Source: SM23-32 sp964434535 (lineage in GTDB: Bacteria; Planctomycetota; Brocadiia; SM23-32). From it: DNA of 64,000 nucleotides. This document shows, piece after piece, positions 7,309 through 18,862 of this stretch (positions are counted from its first letter, which is position 1; each line of letters opens with the position of its first letter). The position numbers and the translations under genes are program-made. Where the stretch lies: NCBI GenBank assembly GCA_964434535.1, contig CAYSWA010000010.1, forward strand, positions 1-64,000, read 5' to 3'. The notes beneath the pieces are model-generated. The model was not told where the DNA came from, ran no database searches, and saw only the letters and a list, made by a program, of their open reading frames with translations.

Positions 7309-8133
7309 GTGAGCAAGCCTGTCCCGACCATGAACGAGAGGACGGCGATCGGCATCGACCTCGGCTCGCGCATGACGAAGGTGGTGCGCCTGGACGGGGA
7401 CGAGATCGCCGACTCGTGGGCTTTCGACACGGGCCACCACCCGCTCGGGCCGCTGGAGGAAGTGCTGGAGCGGCTGGAGCCGGCGCCGATGCTCGCCACG
7501 GGCTACGGGCGCCGGCTCGCCCGGGCGCACCTGGACTGCCCGACGGTGACCGAGATCCGCGCCTGCGCCCGCGCCGCCCGACGGCTCGCCCCCGATTGCG
7601 ACGCCGTGATCGACATCGGCGGGCAGGACACCAAGGCCATCGAGCTCGGCGGGCGCGGGGAGTTCGGGCGCTTCGAGATGAACGACCGCTGCGCCGCCGG
7701 CACGGGCCGCTTCCTGGAGGTGATGGCCACGGCGCTCGGGTACGGCCTGGAGGAGTTCGGCGCCGAGGCGCTCCGGGCCGACCGCCCGGTGCAGGTCAAC
7801 AGCGCGTGCACGGTCTTCGCCGAATCGGAGGTCGTCTCCCTCATCGCGCGCGGGGAGGACCGCCGCCGCATCGCCCTGGGGCTCCACGTCTCGGTGGCGC
7901 GGCGCGTGGGCGCGATCGCCTCGCGGGTGGGGCCGGGCCGGCGGGTGCTCTTCGTCGGCGGCGTGGCCCGCAATCCGTGCATGGCCCAGGCGCTGCGCGA
8001 CGAGCTGCCCGGCGAGCTGATCGTGCCCGACCGCCCGGAGCTGGCCGTCGCCCTCGGCGCGGCGCTGATCGCGCGGGAGGAGGGCCCTGCGCAAGCCCCT
8101 GAGTCCGCCCGCGCGAGGGAATCGGCGCCATGA
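7309..8133 (+). CDS. BadF/HgdC-type (R)-2-hydroxyacyl-CoA dehydratase activase
   Basis: A 274-residue ATPase of the BadF/BadG/BcrA/HgdC family, which uses ATP and a dimer-bridging [4Fe-4S] cluster to push a low-potential electron onto a dehydratase or reductase. The ASKHA nucleotide motifs GIDLGSRMTK (15-24) and DIGGQDTKAIEL (102-113) are present. The cluster ligands are Cys128 in NDRCAAGTGR and Cys167 in NSACTVFAESE. I chose the GTG at 7309 because GAGG lies at 7300-7303 and the -10 at 7269 excludes earlier starts. No dehydratase alpha/beta subunit lies in this window, so its partner is elsewhere. It overlaps the next small gene by 4 bases. Confidence 0.9.
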   Translation: MSKPVPTMNERTAIGIDLGSRMTKVVRLDGDEIADSWAFDTGHHPLGPLEEVLERLEPAPMLATGYGRRLARAHLDCPTVTEIRACARAARRLAPDCDAVIDIGGQDTKAIELGGRGEFGRFEMNDRCAAGTGRFLEVMATALGYGLEEFGAEALRADRPVQVNSACTVFAESEVVSLIARGEDRRRIALGLHVSVARRVGAIASRVGPGRRVLFVGGVARNPCMAQALRDELPGELIVPDRPELAVALGAALIAREEGPAQAPESARARESAP

Positions 8134-8327
8134 AGGAGCCGGCCAGGCGCAGGCGCGTGATGCAGCGCTCGATCAAGCTGGGGCACTGCATCTGCGACCC
8201 CCAGAAGCCCTGCCCCTGCGACCTGCTGAAGGAGAAGGACGTCTGCCTCTGCGCCGGGGAGCGGATGGCGAGGCTTGCTCAGGCGTGGTTGCGCAGCTTC
8301 AGCTCGGCGGGGCTCGGGTTCAGGTAG
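8130..8327 (+). CDS. Cys-rich small protein coupled to the activase, possibly truncated
   Basis: A 65-residue protein starting in an ATGA overlap with the activase stop. Residues 20-43 hold a dense cysteine block with the pattern CxCx5CxC, then two more Cys in VCLCAGE, which looks like a metal or cluster site. The last 20 residues run antisense into the 3' end of the convergent DUF523 gene (49-bp overlap) and look non-conserved. The conserved part may therefore have lost an original C-terminal domain. I do not recognise a family name. Coupling to the activase suggests a role in the same redox chemistry. Confidence 0.6.
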   Translation: MKEPARRRRVMQRSIKLGHCICDPQKPCPCDLLKEKDVCLCAGERMARLAQAWLRSFSSAGLGFR

Positions 8328-9235
8328 CTCTGGCGCTTCAGGTAGGGCTCGTCGTCGTGGCGCACGTAGTGGCGCATCAGCGTGACGGGGACGACGAGCG
8401 GCGTCAGCCCGCCCTTGTAGCGCTCGATCACGTCGAGCATCTCCTGCTTCTCGTCGCCCGTAAGCCGCCCCTTGAAGTAGCCGAGCATGTGCATCAGCAC
8501 GTTCGCGTTCTTGCTCGGCGTCGCCTTCCGGCCCAGGGCCCGCAGGAGCAGCTCCTCGTAGCGGGCGAACAGCTCGTCCCGTTCGACTTCCTTCGCGCGG
8601 GCGACCAGCCGGCCCATCTCGCGCATCTCCCGCTCGCCGTGGGCCATGAGCTGGAGCTTGTGCTCGGCGTGGAACTGCACCAGCCCGCCGACGCCCCGCC
8701 CGGAGCGGGCCACGTCGCGGTAGCGCTTCAGCGCGAAGAGGCGCTCGATGAAGTTCTCCCGGATGCCCGGGTCGTGCAGGCGCCCTTCGTCCTCGACCGG
8801 CAAGAGGGGGAGGCGCTCCATAAAGGCCCGGGCGAAGAGGCCGACGCCGACCTTGCGGGCCATGCCGCCCGCGTCGTAGAGGCGGACGGCGCGCATGCCC
8901 GAGCTGGGCGAGTTCGTCTTGAAGATGAACCCGCAGAGGTCTTCCCCCTTCAGCTCATCCAGGCGCCGCTCGGCCCACTGGAGCATCCGCTCGGTGTGGT
9001 CCACGCCCGCGCGGGTGGTCACCAGGCGGGGCGCCTCCGGGTCGCCCTCCAGGTGCATCGACTCGCGCGGCACGGGCAGCCCGCACTCGACCTCCGGGCA
9101 GACCGCCACCCACTCGACGAAGCGGCCCATCGTGTCGGTCAGGAACCGGTCGCGCTTGTGCCCGCCGTCGTAGCGGACTTGCTCGCCGAGCAGGCATGCG
9201 CTGATGCCGACGCGGGGCTTCTCGTGCTCGGGCAT
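8279..9235 (-). CDS. DUF523 and DUF1722 (YbgA-like) protein
   Basis: A 318-residue protein with an N-terminal DUF523 domain (residues about 8-155: VGISACLLGEQVRYDGG, CPEVECGLPVPRE, FKTNSPSSGM) joined to a C-terminal DUF1722 domain (about 180-305), the arrangement of YbgA-type proteins. The conserved Cys residues in SACLLG, CPEVECG and LCGF are candidates for a metal site. Function is unproven; links to tRNA thiolation and to photolyase loci have been suggested for relatives. GGAGGGGG precedes the ATG. It is convergent with, and overlaps by 49 bp, the small Cys-rich gene. Confidence 0.88.
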   Translation of the reverse strand: MPEHEKPRVGISACLLGEQVRYDGGHKRDRFLTDTMGRFVEWVAVCPEVECGLPVPRESMHLEGDPEAPRLVTTRAGVDHTERMLQWAERRLDELKGEDLCGFIFKTNSPSSGMRAVRLYDAGGMARKVGVGLFARAFMERLPLLPVEDEGRLHDPGIRENFIERLFALKRYRDVARSGRGVGGLVQFHAEHKLQLMAHGEREMREMGRLVARAKEVERDELFARYEELLLRALGRKATPSKNANVLMHMLGYFKGRLTGDEKQEMLDVIERYKGGLTPLVVPVTLMRHYVRHDDEPYLKRQSYLNPSPAELKLRNHA

Positions 9236-9315
9236 CGCTGCCCCCTCCCACTCATCCCGTCATGCGGTCGACGCGCCGCGCTGCGCCTGCTGCATCCGAT
9301 AGAGGACGCAGGTCG

Positions 9316-9324
9316 ATTATACCA
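9316..9324 (-). promoter_or_regulatory. Extended -10 promoter of the DUF523/DUF1722 gene
   Basis: Minus strand TGGTATAAT (9324-9316) is an extended -10 element with a perfect TATAAT. I see no good -35, which is common for extended -10 promoters. Transcription would start near 9309, about 75 nt before the ATG at 9235. The same TGGTATAAT precedes tRNA-Thr. Confidence 0.65.
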
Positions 9325-9347
9325 CGGCGCCGCCCGTGCGCCGGGGC

Positions 9348-9376
9348 TGGACGGATCCTGCCGCCGCCACTATCAT
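9348..9376 (+). promoter_or_regulatory. zwf promoter
   Basis: TGGACG at 9348-9353 and TATCAT at 9371-9376 with a 17-bp spacer. Predicted start near 9383, about 35 nt before the ATG at 9418. The same TGGACG -35 variant occurs in the ilvB promoter. Confidence 0.65.
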
Positions 9377-9417
9377 GATGCGCAGGGGCACAAGCCGACT
9401 CACCAGGGGGAAGGTCC

Positions 9418-10953
<1,536 letters not shown>

Positions 10954-10972
10954 CCCGGCCGCCCGACGGCCG

Positions 10973-11001
10973 TTGCGGCGGCCGCGGGCGCCGGTTAGAG
11001 T
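10973..11001 (+). promoter_or_regulatory. Probable promoter of the GH20-like gene
   Basis: TTGCGG at 10973-10978 and TAGAGT at 10996-11001, 17-bp spacer. The elements match the pattern used elsewhere in the window but each is imperfect, so confidence is moderate. Confidence 0.5.
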
Positions 11002-11109
11002 GCTGCGTGAACCGCTCCACCCGCCGGGGGGGGTGAGCGCCTGCGGAGCGGCCTCCGCCGGCTCGACCCATGGGGCATCCTCGAACTGAAGCGCAGAGGA
11101 GGGCGGGAG

Positions 11110-12144
11110 ATGACTGCCGTGGAAGCGGCCGCGCCGGCGGACTTCCCCGTGCGCGGCCTGCACGTCACTGTCGGCGGACGCGGCGATCTGGACCGGTGGG
11201 AGCGGTTCATCCGCGAGGCGCTCCCCGCCCGGGGGGCGAACCTGCTCGTGATGGAGGTGAACTACTCCTACGCCTACCAGAGCTACCCGGAGGTGGCCGG
11301 CCCCGAGCCGCTCGGCGCCGGGGACGTCGCCCGCCTGCTCGGGGCGGCCGAGGAGGCCGGCGTCGAGCTGGTCCCGCAGATCAACTGCTTCGGCCACCAG
11401 TCCCGGGGCGGGCGGAGCGGCGGGCTGCTGCGCGCCTTCCCCGAGTTCGACGAGACCCCGAGCATCCCCCAGGAGGCCGGTCAGGACACGCTCTACTGCC
11501 GCAGCTACTGCCCCCGCCACCCGCGCGTGCACGAGGTGGTCTTCGCGCTGATCGACGAGCTGGCCGAGGCGTTCGGCGCCCGGCGGTTCCACGTGGGGAT
11601 GGACGAAGTCTTCCTGATCGCCGAGCAGGAGTGCCCGCGCTGCGCCGGCGAGGAGGCGGCCGAGCTCTTCGCCGACGAGGTGCGGGCCCTCCACGACCAC
11701 CTGGCCACGCGGGGGCTCCAGATGTGGATGTGGGGCGACCGGCTGATCGACGCCGACCAGTTCGGCACCGGCAAGTGGGAGGGGAGCGCCAACGGCACGG
11801 CGCCGGCCGTGGACGAGGTGCCGAGCGACGTGGTGATCTGCGACTGGCACTACGAGCGCGCCTTCGAGACGCCGGCCTACTTCGCCGCCAAGGGCTTCCC
11901 CGTCCTCGCCTGCCCCTGGCGCAAGCAGGGCGTGGCCCTGGAGGAGCTGACCCTCATGCGGCGCCTGCGCTCGGAGAACGACCGCGCCCTCGGCATGCTC
12001 CAGACCACCTGGTGCGGCTTCGGGCGCTTCGTGCGCGCCTACGACGGCGAGCTCGACCCCGACCAGGACCGCTCGCGCAGCGCCGTGGAGGCGGCCGCCT
12101 GCTTCCGTGCCCTCTCTGCCGCCCTGCGCGGGGAGGACGGCTGA
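11110..12144 (+). CDS. GH20-like glycoside hydrolase
   Basis: A 344-residue single-domain TIM-barrel protein resembling the catalytic domain of GH20 beta-N-acetylhexosaminidases. The key motif FHVGMDEVF at about 160-168 places the paired Asp165-Glu166, the residues that polarise the substrate acetamido group and act as acid/base in GH20. QINCFGHQS at about 95-103 is the typical preceding strand. There is no signal peptide and no N-terminal GH20b domain, so it may act in the cytoplasm. The exact substrate is unknown. It has its own promoter and no sugar-transport neighbours. Confidence 0.75.
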   Translation: MTAVEAAAPADFPVRGLHVTVGGRGDLDRWERFIREALPARGANLLVMEVNYSYAYQSYPEVAGPEPLGAGDVARLLGAAEEAGVELVPQINCFGHQSRGGRSGGLLRAFPEFDETPSIPQEAGQDTLYCRSYCPRHPRVHEVVFALIDELAEAFGARRFHVGMDEVFLIAEQECPRCAGEEAAELFADEVRALHDHLATRGLQMWMWGDRLIDADQFGTGKWEGSANGTAPAVDEVPSDVVICDWHYERAFETPAYFAAKGFPVLACPWRKQGVALEELTLMRRLRSENDRALGMLQTTWCGFGRFVRAYDGELDPDQDRSRSAVEAAACFRALSAALRGEDG

Positions 12145-12199
12145 AGCGCCCCGCCGAAACGCATCTCGCCGACGGGCGCGCGAGACCGGGGACCGCTGC

Positions 12200-12229
12200 T
12201 CGACGGGGCCGGCCCTCGCCTGCTATACT
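12200..12229 (+). promoter_or_regulatory. Promoter of the first O-antigen-ligase-like gene
   Basis: TCGACG at 12200-12205, an 18-bp spacer, then TGCTATACT with TATACT at 12224-12229 and an extended TG. The start near 12236 excludes upstream initiation codons and supports ATG 12290. Confidence 0.65.
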
Positions 12230-12289
12230 GGCCGAGGGCGGCGCCGTCCGTCCCGTCCGATCCACGGACCTCTCGAAGGCCCTCCGCGC

Positions 12290-14620
12290 ATGCGCAGCGA
12301 CCGGCCGCTCAGGTGGTGCTACCGGCTCCTGATCGCCTGCATCCCGGCCTCTCTGCTGCTGGTCGTCTGGTTCCCCGAGGGCATCGTCCGGGGGATGGTG
12401 GCGCGGGAGGCCAGGTTCCTGTCCGGCATCGCCTACCGCCTCCAGCCCTTCTTCCCCGCCTGGCCGCAGTACTTCGGCGTGCAGACGCTGGTGGCCGCCA
12501 TGCTGGCCTGCGCGGCCCTCTACCTTTTCGGCACGCTCGGGGCGGGGCCGAGGCCCCGGCTCGACCGGCGGGCGGTCTTCCCCGCGCTGGTCATCGCCTA
12601 CGCCGCCTGGGCGGCGCTCGGCTACCTCTGGTCGGCCTGGCCCTATGCCACGCGGGCCACCGTGGTCCGTGAGCTGCCCTACTGGGCGCTCTGCGTGGCG
12701 GCCTATGCGCTCTGCGCCCGGCCGCGCCGTTGGCTCACCGTCGCGCGCGTCTTCGTGGTCAGCATCTCGATCGCCGCCCTGCTCCAGGCCGGGGTCTTCG
12801 TGGGCGCGGCGGCGATCTCCCGTCACCCCGAGCTGTACAAGAGCATCCTGGGCTCGGGGGCAACCCGCACGGGCGCGCTGTCCCTCGCCGAGGCGTTCCG
12901 CAAGCAAGCCATCTTCTTCGGTAATCCCAACTTCGGCTGCGCGTTGCTGCTGACGGGCATGTTGGCGTGCGCGGCGCTGCTGGTGCGGCATGTGCGGCGG
13001 GCGCGGGCCGGCGCCGAAGGAGCGAAGGCGCTGCGGTGGGCCTGGGTGGCGGCCGGCGTGCTGGCCATCGGCGTGATGGGCTTCGTCTTCGTGACGGCGA
13101 ACGCCCTGGCCGGCTGGCTGGCAGCCGTGGTGGCGCTCGGGGTCTGGGCCATCGCCCTGCTGCCGCTGGGCAAGGCACGGCGCTGGGCCGTGGTCGGCAT
13201 CCTGTTCGTGGCGGGCGTGGCCGCGGTGGCGCTGCTGGCCTCGGACCGGCTCTGGACGGCGTCCCTGCGCGCCGTGCTCTCGCCGCGGCGGACGACCTCC
13301 CTGCGCGTGGTGGACTGGCTGGCATCGAGCGAGCTCTACCTGCGGCGCCCCATCGGCGGGTGGGGCATGGGGACGTTCCCGGCCACGCACTCGCAGTTCT
13401 TCCCGCGCCTGGCGCAGAAGATCCCCTGGACCGCCACCACGCGGACGACGCATCCCCACAGCGAGTTCTTCCGGCTCGCCGCCGAACAGGGCTCGGTCGG
13501 GCTGCTGCTCTACCTGGCGATGCTCGGCTACGCGTTCGGGGTCTCCTACGCAGCCCTGCGGCGCCGCCCGCTCGAAGAGCGGCTCGTGGGTTATGCCCTC
13601 TGGGCGGGGGCGATGACGTTCGTAGTGCAGGGAATGTTCGGCAAGGCGCCGGTGAACTGGGCGTTCGCGACGAACTTCTACCTGCTGCTCGGCGTTCTGG
13701 CTTCCTCGGCCCGTCGGCCACTCGGGCGGGAGGCGCCGGAGGAGGAAGCGCCGGAAGCTGCGCCGCTTCGCCTGCACGTGCCGGCGCTGCTCGCGCTCGC
13801 CGTGACGGCGGCGCTGATAGTCTGGGCCTGGTGGGAGTGGGGACTCGGTGCCTACGACAGCATGGTCCACATGTATCGGGCGCGCGGCGCCCAGGAGCAC
13901 CTCGGCGTGCGGGGCCAGGGCTGGGCGAACCTGGAGGCGTTCGAGCGGAACCTGGCCGCGGCCCGCCACCGCTGCCTCTGGCCCGACGAGGTGCTGCACA
14001 TGGACTACGCCATCGGCTGGTTCCTGGCCGAGAGGGGGCAGCACGAGCGCGGGCTCGCCAGGCTCCAGCAGGTCCAGCAGACGGCACCCGAGTTCCTCGA
14101 CACCCGCTACCTGATGGCGCTCTGCTACGTCGGGTTGGATCGCCCGCAGGAGGCGCTCGACCAGCTCGTCCGCTACCTGACCCGCAACCCCTACATGCCT
14201 GACCGGGCGGCCACCCCCTCAGCCCGGCGCCGCGCCCGCATCGTCTCCGACGCCTACAGCTTGCTCGCCGCCCTCCGCATGGACCTGGCCACGCAGATGC
14301 TGGAGGAGCACGTGCTCTCGCGGCTGGGGCAACCGGGGGACTGGATAGTGGAGGACTACCCCAGCGCGGCGGAGGTGCGCAAGCTGCTGCACTTCTACTT
14401 CCTGGCCGGCCGGTGGACCCGGGCGAGGGAGCTCGTCGAGAAGGTGGAGGCGTTCTTCGCCTCGGCCGAGCTGGCCGCCCCCCGCCTGCGCGTCGATGCC
14501 CTGGAGGAGGTCCGCCGGGTCGCGGCCACCTACCGGCGCTCGGGGCAGGAGGCGCACCACCGGCTCCACGAGCAGATCAGGGAGCGGTTCCCCGACGCGT
14601 GGGCCGGGCAGGCGGGATGA
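12290..14620 (+). CDS. O-antigen ligase / Wzy-like membrane protein with C-terminal TPR-type region
   Basis: A 776-residue protein with roughly ten hydrophobic segments in residues 10-520 and a soluble helical C-terminal region (about 540-775) rich in repeat-like helices. GWGMGTFPATHSQFF and THPHSEFFRLAAEQG (His390) match the catalytic periplasmic loop of the Wzy_C / WaaL family, which transfers or polymerises lipid-linked glycans at the inner membrane. The start at 12290 follows from the promoter at 12224-12229 and opens with a basic stretch before the first membrane helix. A second protein of the same design lies at 59782-62256. Substrate is unknown. Confidence 0.85.
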   Translation: MRSDRPLRWCYRLLIACIPASLLLVVWFPEGIVRGMVAREARFLSGIAYRLQPFFPAWPQYFGVQTLVAAMLACAALYLFGTLGAGPRPRLDRRAVFPALVIAYAAWAALGYLWSAWPYATRATVVRELPYWALCVAAYALCARPRRWLTVARVFVVSISIAALLQAGVFVGAAAISRHPELYKSILGSGATRTGALSLAEAFRKQAIFFGNPNFGCALLLTGMLACAALLVRHVRRARAGAEGAKALRWAWVAAGVLAIGVMGFVFVTANALAGWLAAVVALGVWAIALLPLGKARRWAVVGILFVAGVAAVALLASDRLWTASLRAVLSPRRTTSLRVVDWLASSELYLRRPIGGWGMGTFPATHSQFFPRLAQKIPWTATTRTTHPHSEFFRLAAEQGSVGLLLYLAMLGYAFGVSYAALRRRPLEERLVGYALWAGAMTFVVQGMFGKAPVNWAFATNFYLLLGVLASSARRPLGREAPEEEAPEAAPLRLHVPALLALAVTAALIVWAWWEWGLGAYDSMVHMYRARGAQEHLGVRGQGWANLEAFERNLAAARHRCLWPDEVLHMDYAIGWFLAERGQHERGLARLQQVQQTAPEFLDTRYLMALCYVGLDRPQEALDQLVRYLTRNPYMPDRAATPSARRRARIVSDAYSLLAALRMDLATQMLEEHVLSRLGQPGDWIVEDYPSAAEVRKLLHFYFLAGRWTRARELVEKVEAFFASAELAAPRLRVDALEEVRRVAATYRRSGQEAHHRLHEQIRERFPDAWAGQAG

Positions 14621-14627
14621 CGGCGGG

Positions 14628-15125
14628 TCAATCGCCCCGGGCGGAGCGGGCGAGCGCGATGCGCCCCGAGCGGGCCATCTCCCGCACGCCGTAGGGACGC
14701 AGCAGGTCGAGCATCGCCTCGATCTTCTCCTCGGTGCCGGACAGCTCGATCATCACGTCGCTGCGCCCCACGTCCACCACGCGCCCCCGGAAGATGTCCA
14801 CCAGCTCCAGTATCTCGCCCCGCTTGCCCACGGGCGCCCGCACGCGGATCAGCGCCAGGTCGCGCTCCACGCACGCCATGCCGCTGTAGTCCTGCACCTT
14901 GACCACGTCGATGACCTTGCCGAGCTGCTTGCGCACCTGCTCCAGGATCGACTCGTCGCCCGCCACCACAATGGTCATGCGGCTCAGCTCGGGGTCCTCG
15001 GTCTCGCCCACGGCCAGGCTGTCGATGTTGAACCCCCGCGCGCTGAACAGGCCCGCCACGTGCGCCAGCACGCCCGGCCTGTTCGCCACCAGAGCGCTGA
15101 TGATATGCTTCGGCGTCTGAGCCAT
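14628..15125 (-). CDS. ilvN: Acetolactate synthase, small regulatory subunit
   Basis: A 165-residue protein with an N-terminal ACT domain (ISALVANRPGVLAHVAGLFS at residues 9-28, then NIDSLAVGETEDP) and the C-terminal ALS_ss_C domain. It controls the large subunit and gives feedback inhibition by valine in branched-chain amino acid synthesis. Length fits the IlvH/IlvN family. GGAGGGTGA precedes the ATG at 15125. It follows ilvB with 26 bases between them. The stop is 7 bases from the stop of the convergent O-antigen-ligase-like gene. Confidence 0.96.
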   Translation of the reverse strand: MAQTPKHIISALVANRPGVLAHVAGLFSARGFNIDSLAVGETEDPELSRMTIVVAGDESILEQVRKQLGKVIDVVKVQDYSGMACVERDLALIRVRAPVGKRGEILELVDIFRGRVVDVGRSDVMIELSGTEEKIEAMLDLLRPYGVREMARSGRIALARSARGD

Positions 15126-15151
15126 CGTCACCCTCCGTTCGAGGCCCGCCC

Positions 15152-16831
<1,680 letters not shown>

Positions 16832-16883
16832 CGCGCAGTTCCGTCGTGGGATATCGTGGGGCGCGGATCGGCGCCGGCGGGCC

Positions 16884-16912
16884 AGTATAGCCCGCCGCCG
16901 TCGCTGCGTCCA
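16884..16912 (-). promoter_or_regulatory. ilvBN promoter
   Basis: Minus strand TGGACG (16912-16907) and TATACT (16889-16884), 17-bp spacer. The start near 16877 gives a leader of about 45 nt before the ilvB ATG. Confidence 0.75.
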
Positions 16913-16940
16913 ACGGAAACGTCCGGGCGAGCGCCCGGGC

Positions 16941-17927
16941 TCAGAGGATGCCCTCGCCGAAGCCGCCGGTGTCGCGCTCGCGCAGCGAGCGCCGGGGGCC
17001 CTTGCCGACCGAGCCGGGCTCCTCTTGCTGCGGCTCTTCTTGCGCAGGCTGCTCGGCCTCCGGCTCCACAGGCGCGGGTTCGAAGGCCGATTCGGGCTCT
17101 TCGGGCTCGGGGGCCGGCTGGAACTCAGCGGGTTCTTCCTCCTCCCAGGCGGAGACGGGCTCGGGGCCTTCCTCTTCTACCTCGGCTCCGACTTCCTCCT
17201 CCTCATCCCAGGCGGAGATCAGCTCCGGCTCCCCCGCTTCCTCTTCGGCCAGGGCGTGGGCGTAGGTGAGTATCCCTTCTTCCTCTTCCTCTTCCTCTTC
17301 CTCTTCCTNNNNNNNNNNNNNNNNNNNNNNNNNNNNNNNNNNNNNNNNNNNNNNNNNNNNNNNNNNNNNNNNNNNNNNNNNNNNNNNNNNNNNNNNNNNN
17401 NNNNNNNNTTCCTGTTCCTGTTCCTGTTCCGGCTCTGCCTCGGGCTCCTCGGGGGCCGCCTCGACTTCCTCTTGCTCTTCCTGGGCGGCCTCCTCGTATT
17501 CCTCGGCCAGCTCGTCGAGTCCGGCGCCGGTGTACTCGTGGAGCGGCTCGATTCCCTCGCGGGCGCGACGGGCCTCTTCCTCGTAGGCGGCCAGCACGGT
17601 GATCTGGAGCACCTCCCGGCAGGGGGTGTTGATGGGATGGGCGACGTCGACGTGGTACTTGTCGCTCCCGCCGCCTTCGTCGCGCCGGTCGGGCAGGCCC
17701 TCGCCGCAGGTGTTGCAGTACTTGGCGCGCAGCTCGTTCTTGGCCCCGCAGTGGGGGCAGTTGGCGGTGAGCTTGCGGCTGGGCATGGCCACGAAGTGCC
17801 CCTTGCGGCCCTCAATGACCCGCAGGTCATGCACGACGAAGTCGTCGTCTATCGTGACACTGCAGAATGCGCGGAGCCGGTCGGTGCGATCTTGCATCAG
17901 TTTGACGCGCACTTCCGTGATGTTCAA
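16941..17927 (-). CDS. spoVG: SpoVG-family protein with zinc ribbon and Glu-rich extension (contains assembly gap)
   Basis: The N-terminal 52 residues are a SpoVG domain, an RNA/DNA-binding regulator (ITEVRVKLMQDRTDRL, RVIEGRKGHFVAMPSRKLT). A zinc ribbon with Cys57, Cys60, Cys71 and Cys74 follows, then a DVAHPIN segment of the kind I know from planctomycete SpoVG proteins. The rest is very acidic and low-complexity, ending in RERDTGGFGEGIL. Translation starts at a TTG: GGAGGG at 17935-17940 lies 8 bases upstream, and TTGA overlaps the ispE stop. The 100-N gap at 17309-17408 falls in the Glu/Gln repeat, so true length is unknown, though both sides are open in the same frame. Last gene of the ftsB-like to spoVG operon. 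Confidence 0.88.
   Translation of the reverse strand: MNITEVRVKLMQDRTDRLRAFCSVTIDDDFVVHDLRVIEGRKGHFVAMPSRKLTANCPHCGAKNELRAKYCNTCGEGLPDRRDEGGGSDKYHVDVAHPINTPCREVLQITVLAAYEEEARRAREGIEPLHEYTGAGLDELAEEYEEAAQEEQEEVEAAPEEPEAEPEQEQEQEXXXXXXXXXXXXXXXXXXXXXXXXXXXXXXXXXXEEEEEEEEEEGILTYAHALAEEEAGEPELISAWDEEEEVGAEVEEEGPEPVSAWEEEEPAEFQPAPEPEEPESAFEPAPVEPEAEQPAQEEPQQEEPGSVGKGPRRSLRERDTGGFGEGIL
17281..17308. repeat. CTTCCT hexamer repeat coding poly-glutamate, right edge of gap
   Basis: Tandem CTTCCT units (AGGAAG on the coding strand, Glu-Glu) run into the assembly gap. On the other side, at 17409-17431, TGTTCC units code Glu-Gln repeats. The repeat is internal to the SpoVG-family gene and is the likely reason that the assembly broke. 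Confidence 0.85.
17309..17408. other. Assembly gap of 100 N
   Basis: Exactly 100 N, the usual placeholder for a gap of unknown size. It lies inside the acidic repeat of the SpoVG-family gene. Confidence 0.99.
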
Positions 17928-18862
17928 CGCAGGTCCCTCCTCAATCTCAGCGAACGGATGTTTGCGTGCCACGCCGGCAGACTCTGCACGACCGCGCAAC
18001 GGACTGCGAGTTCGGACTCGACGGCCCGGGCCACCCGCTCCGCTCGCGACCGCCCCCGCGCGATGACGAAGAAGCTCGAACCGCTGCCCGACAGCAGGTG
18101 CCCGCGCGCGCGGCGCACCTCGCTGCACTGCGCGAGGGCGCGCCGCAGCGCGCGCAGCTCCTCGCTCTCGGCGCAAGCCGCCTCCTCGAGGTCGTTGCGC
18201 AGGCAGCGACCCAGCCGCTCCGGGTCTCCTTCCGACAGCGCCTCTACTACATTGTCACCTGCGGCACCCCGATCTGTCAAGCCGGCTGCCGCCCGTTCGT
18301 AGACGCGCGCCGTCGAGACGGGGAGCTCGGGCATCACCAGCACGTAATGCAGCGTCGCCGGGCAGGGCAGCGGCGTGACCCGCTCCCCCCGGCCCTCGCA
18401 GAGCGCCGCGCCGCCGGTCAAGAAGAAGGGCACGTCCGAGCCGAGCCCGGCGGCCATCGCGGCCAGCTCGTCCTCCGACGGCGAAAGCTCCCACAGCTGC
18501 GCCAGCGCCAGGAGCGTGATCGCGGCGTCGGAGCTGCCGCCGCCGAGGCCGCCGCCGACGGGGATGCGTTTGGTCAGCCGCACGTCGGCCCCGCGTTCGG
18601 CGCCGCAGAGCTCCCGCAGCAGCCGGGCGGCCCGCAGCACCAGGTTCGTCTCGTCGCTCGGCAGGTCGGCCCCAACGCATTCGAGCCGAAGCCGCCCGTC
18701 CTGCCTGGCCTCGAGCTCGATCTCGTCGCAGAGGCTTACCGCCTGCATGACGGTGCGGATCTCGTGGTAGCCGTCGGGCCGCCGGCCGAGGACTTCCAGG
18801 CCCAGGTTCACCTTGGCGGGGGCGCAGAGGCGCAGCACGCCGGGGGCGGGCCGTTCACTCAT
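17924..18862 (-). CDS. ispE: 4-diphosphocytidyl-2-C-methyl-D-erythritol kinase
   Basis: A 312-residue GHMP kinase of the MEP isoprenoid pathway, phosphorylating CDP-ME in the cytoplasm. The opening APAKVNLGLEVLGRRPDGYHE (Lys17) and the ATP loop PVGGGLGGGSSDA at 101-113 are diagnostic. A GSGSS segment lies near the C-terminus. The start overlaps the end of rsmD by 8 bases, and the stop overlaps the TTG start of spoVG, so the three genes are translationally linked. The neighbourhood of ispE and spoVG also occurs in Bacillus subtilis. Confidence 0.96.
   Translation of the reverse strand: MSERPAPGVLRLCAPAKVNLGLEVLGRRPDGYHEIRTVMQAVSLCDEIELEARQDGRLRLECVGADLPSDETNLVLRAARLLRELCGAERGADVRLTKRIPVGGGLGGGSSDAAITLLALAQLWELSPSEDELAAMAAGLGSDVPFFLTGGAALCEGRGERVTPLPCPATLHYVLVMPELPVSTARVYERAAAGLTDRGAAGDNVVEALSEGDPERLGRCLRNDLEEAACAESEELRALRRALAQCSEVRRARGHLLSGSGSSFFVIARGRSRAERVARAVESELAVRCAVVQSLPAWHANIRSLRLRRDLR

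Noticed and set aside
17281..17431. CRISPR-like array at the repeat around the gap
   Set aside because: The repeats are 6-bp codon repeats for Glu/Gln inside a coding frame, without spacers. I saw no CRISPR array anywhere in the window.
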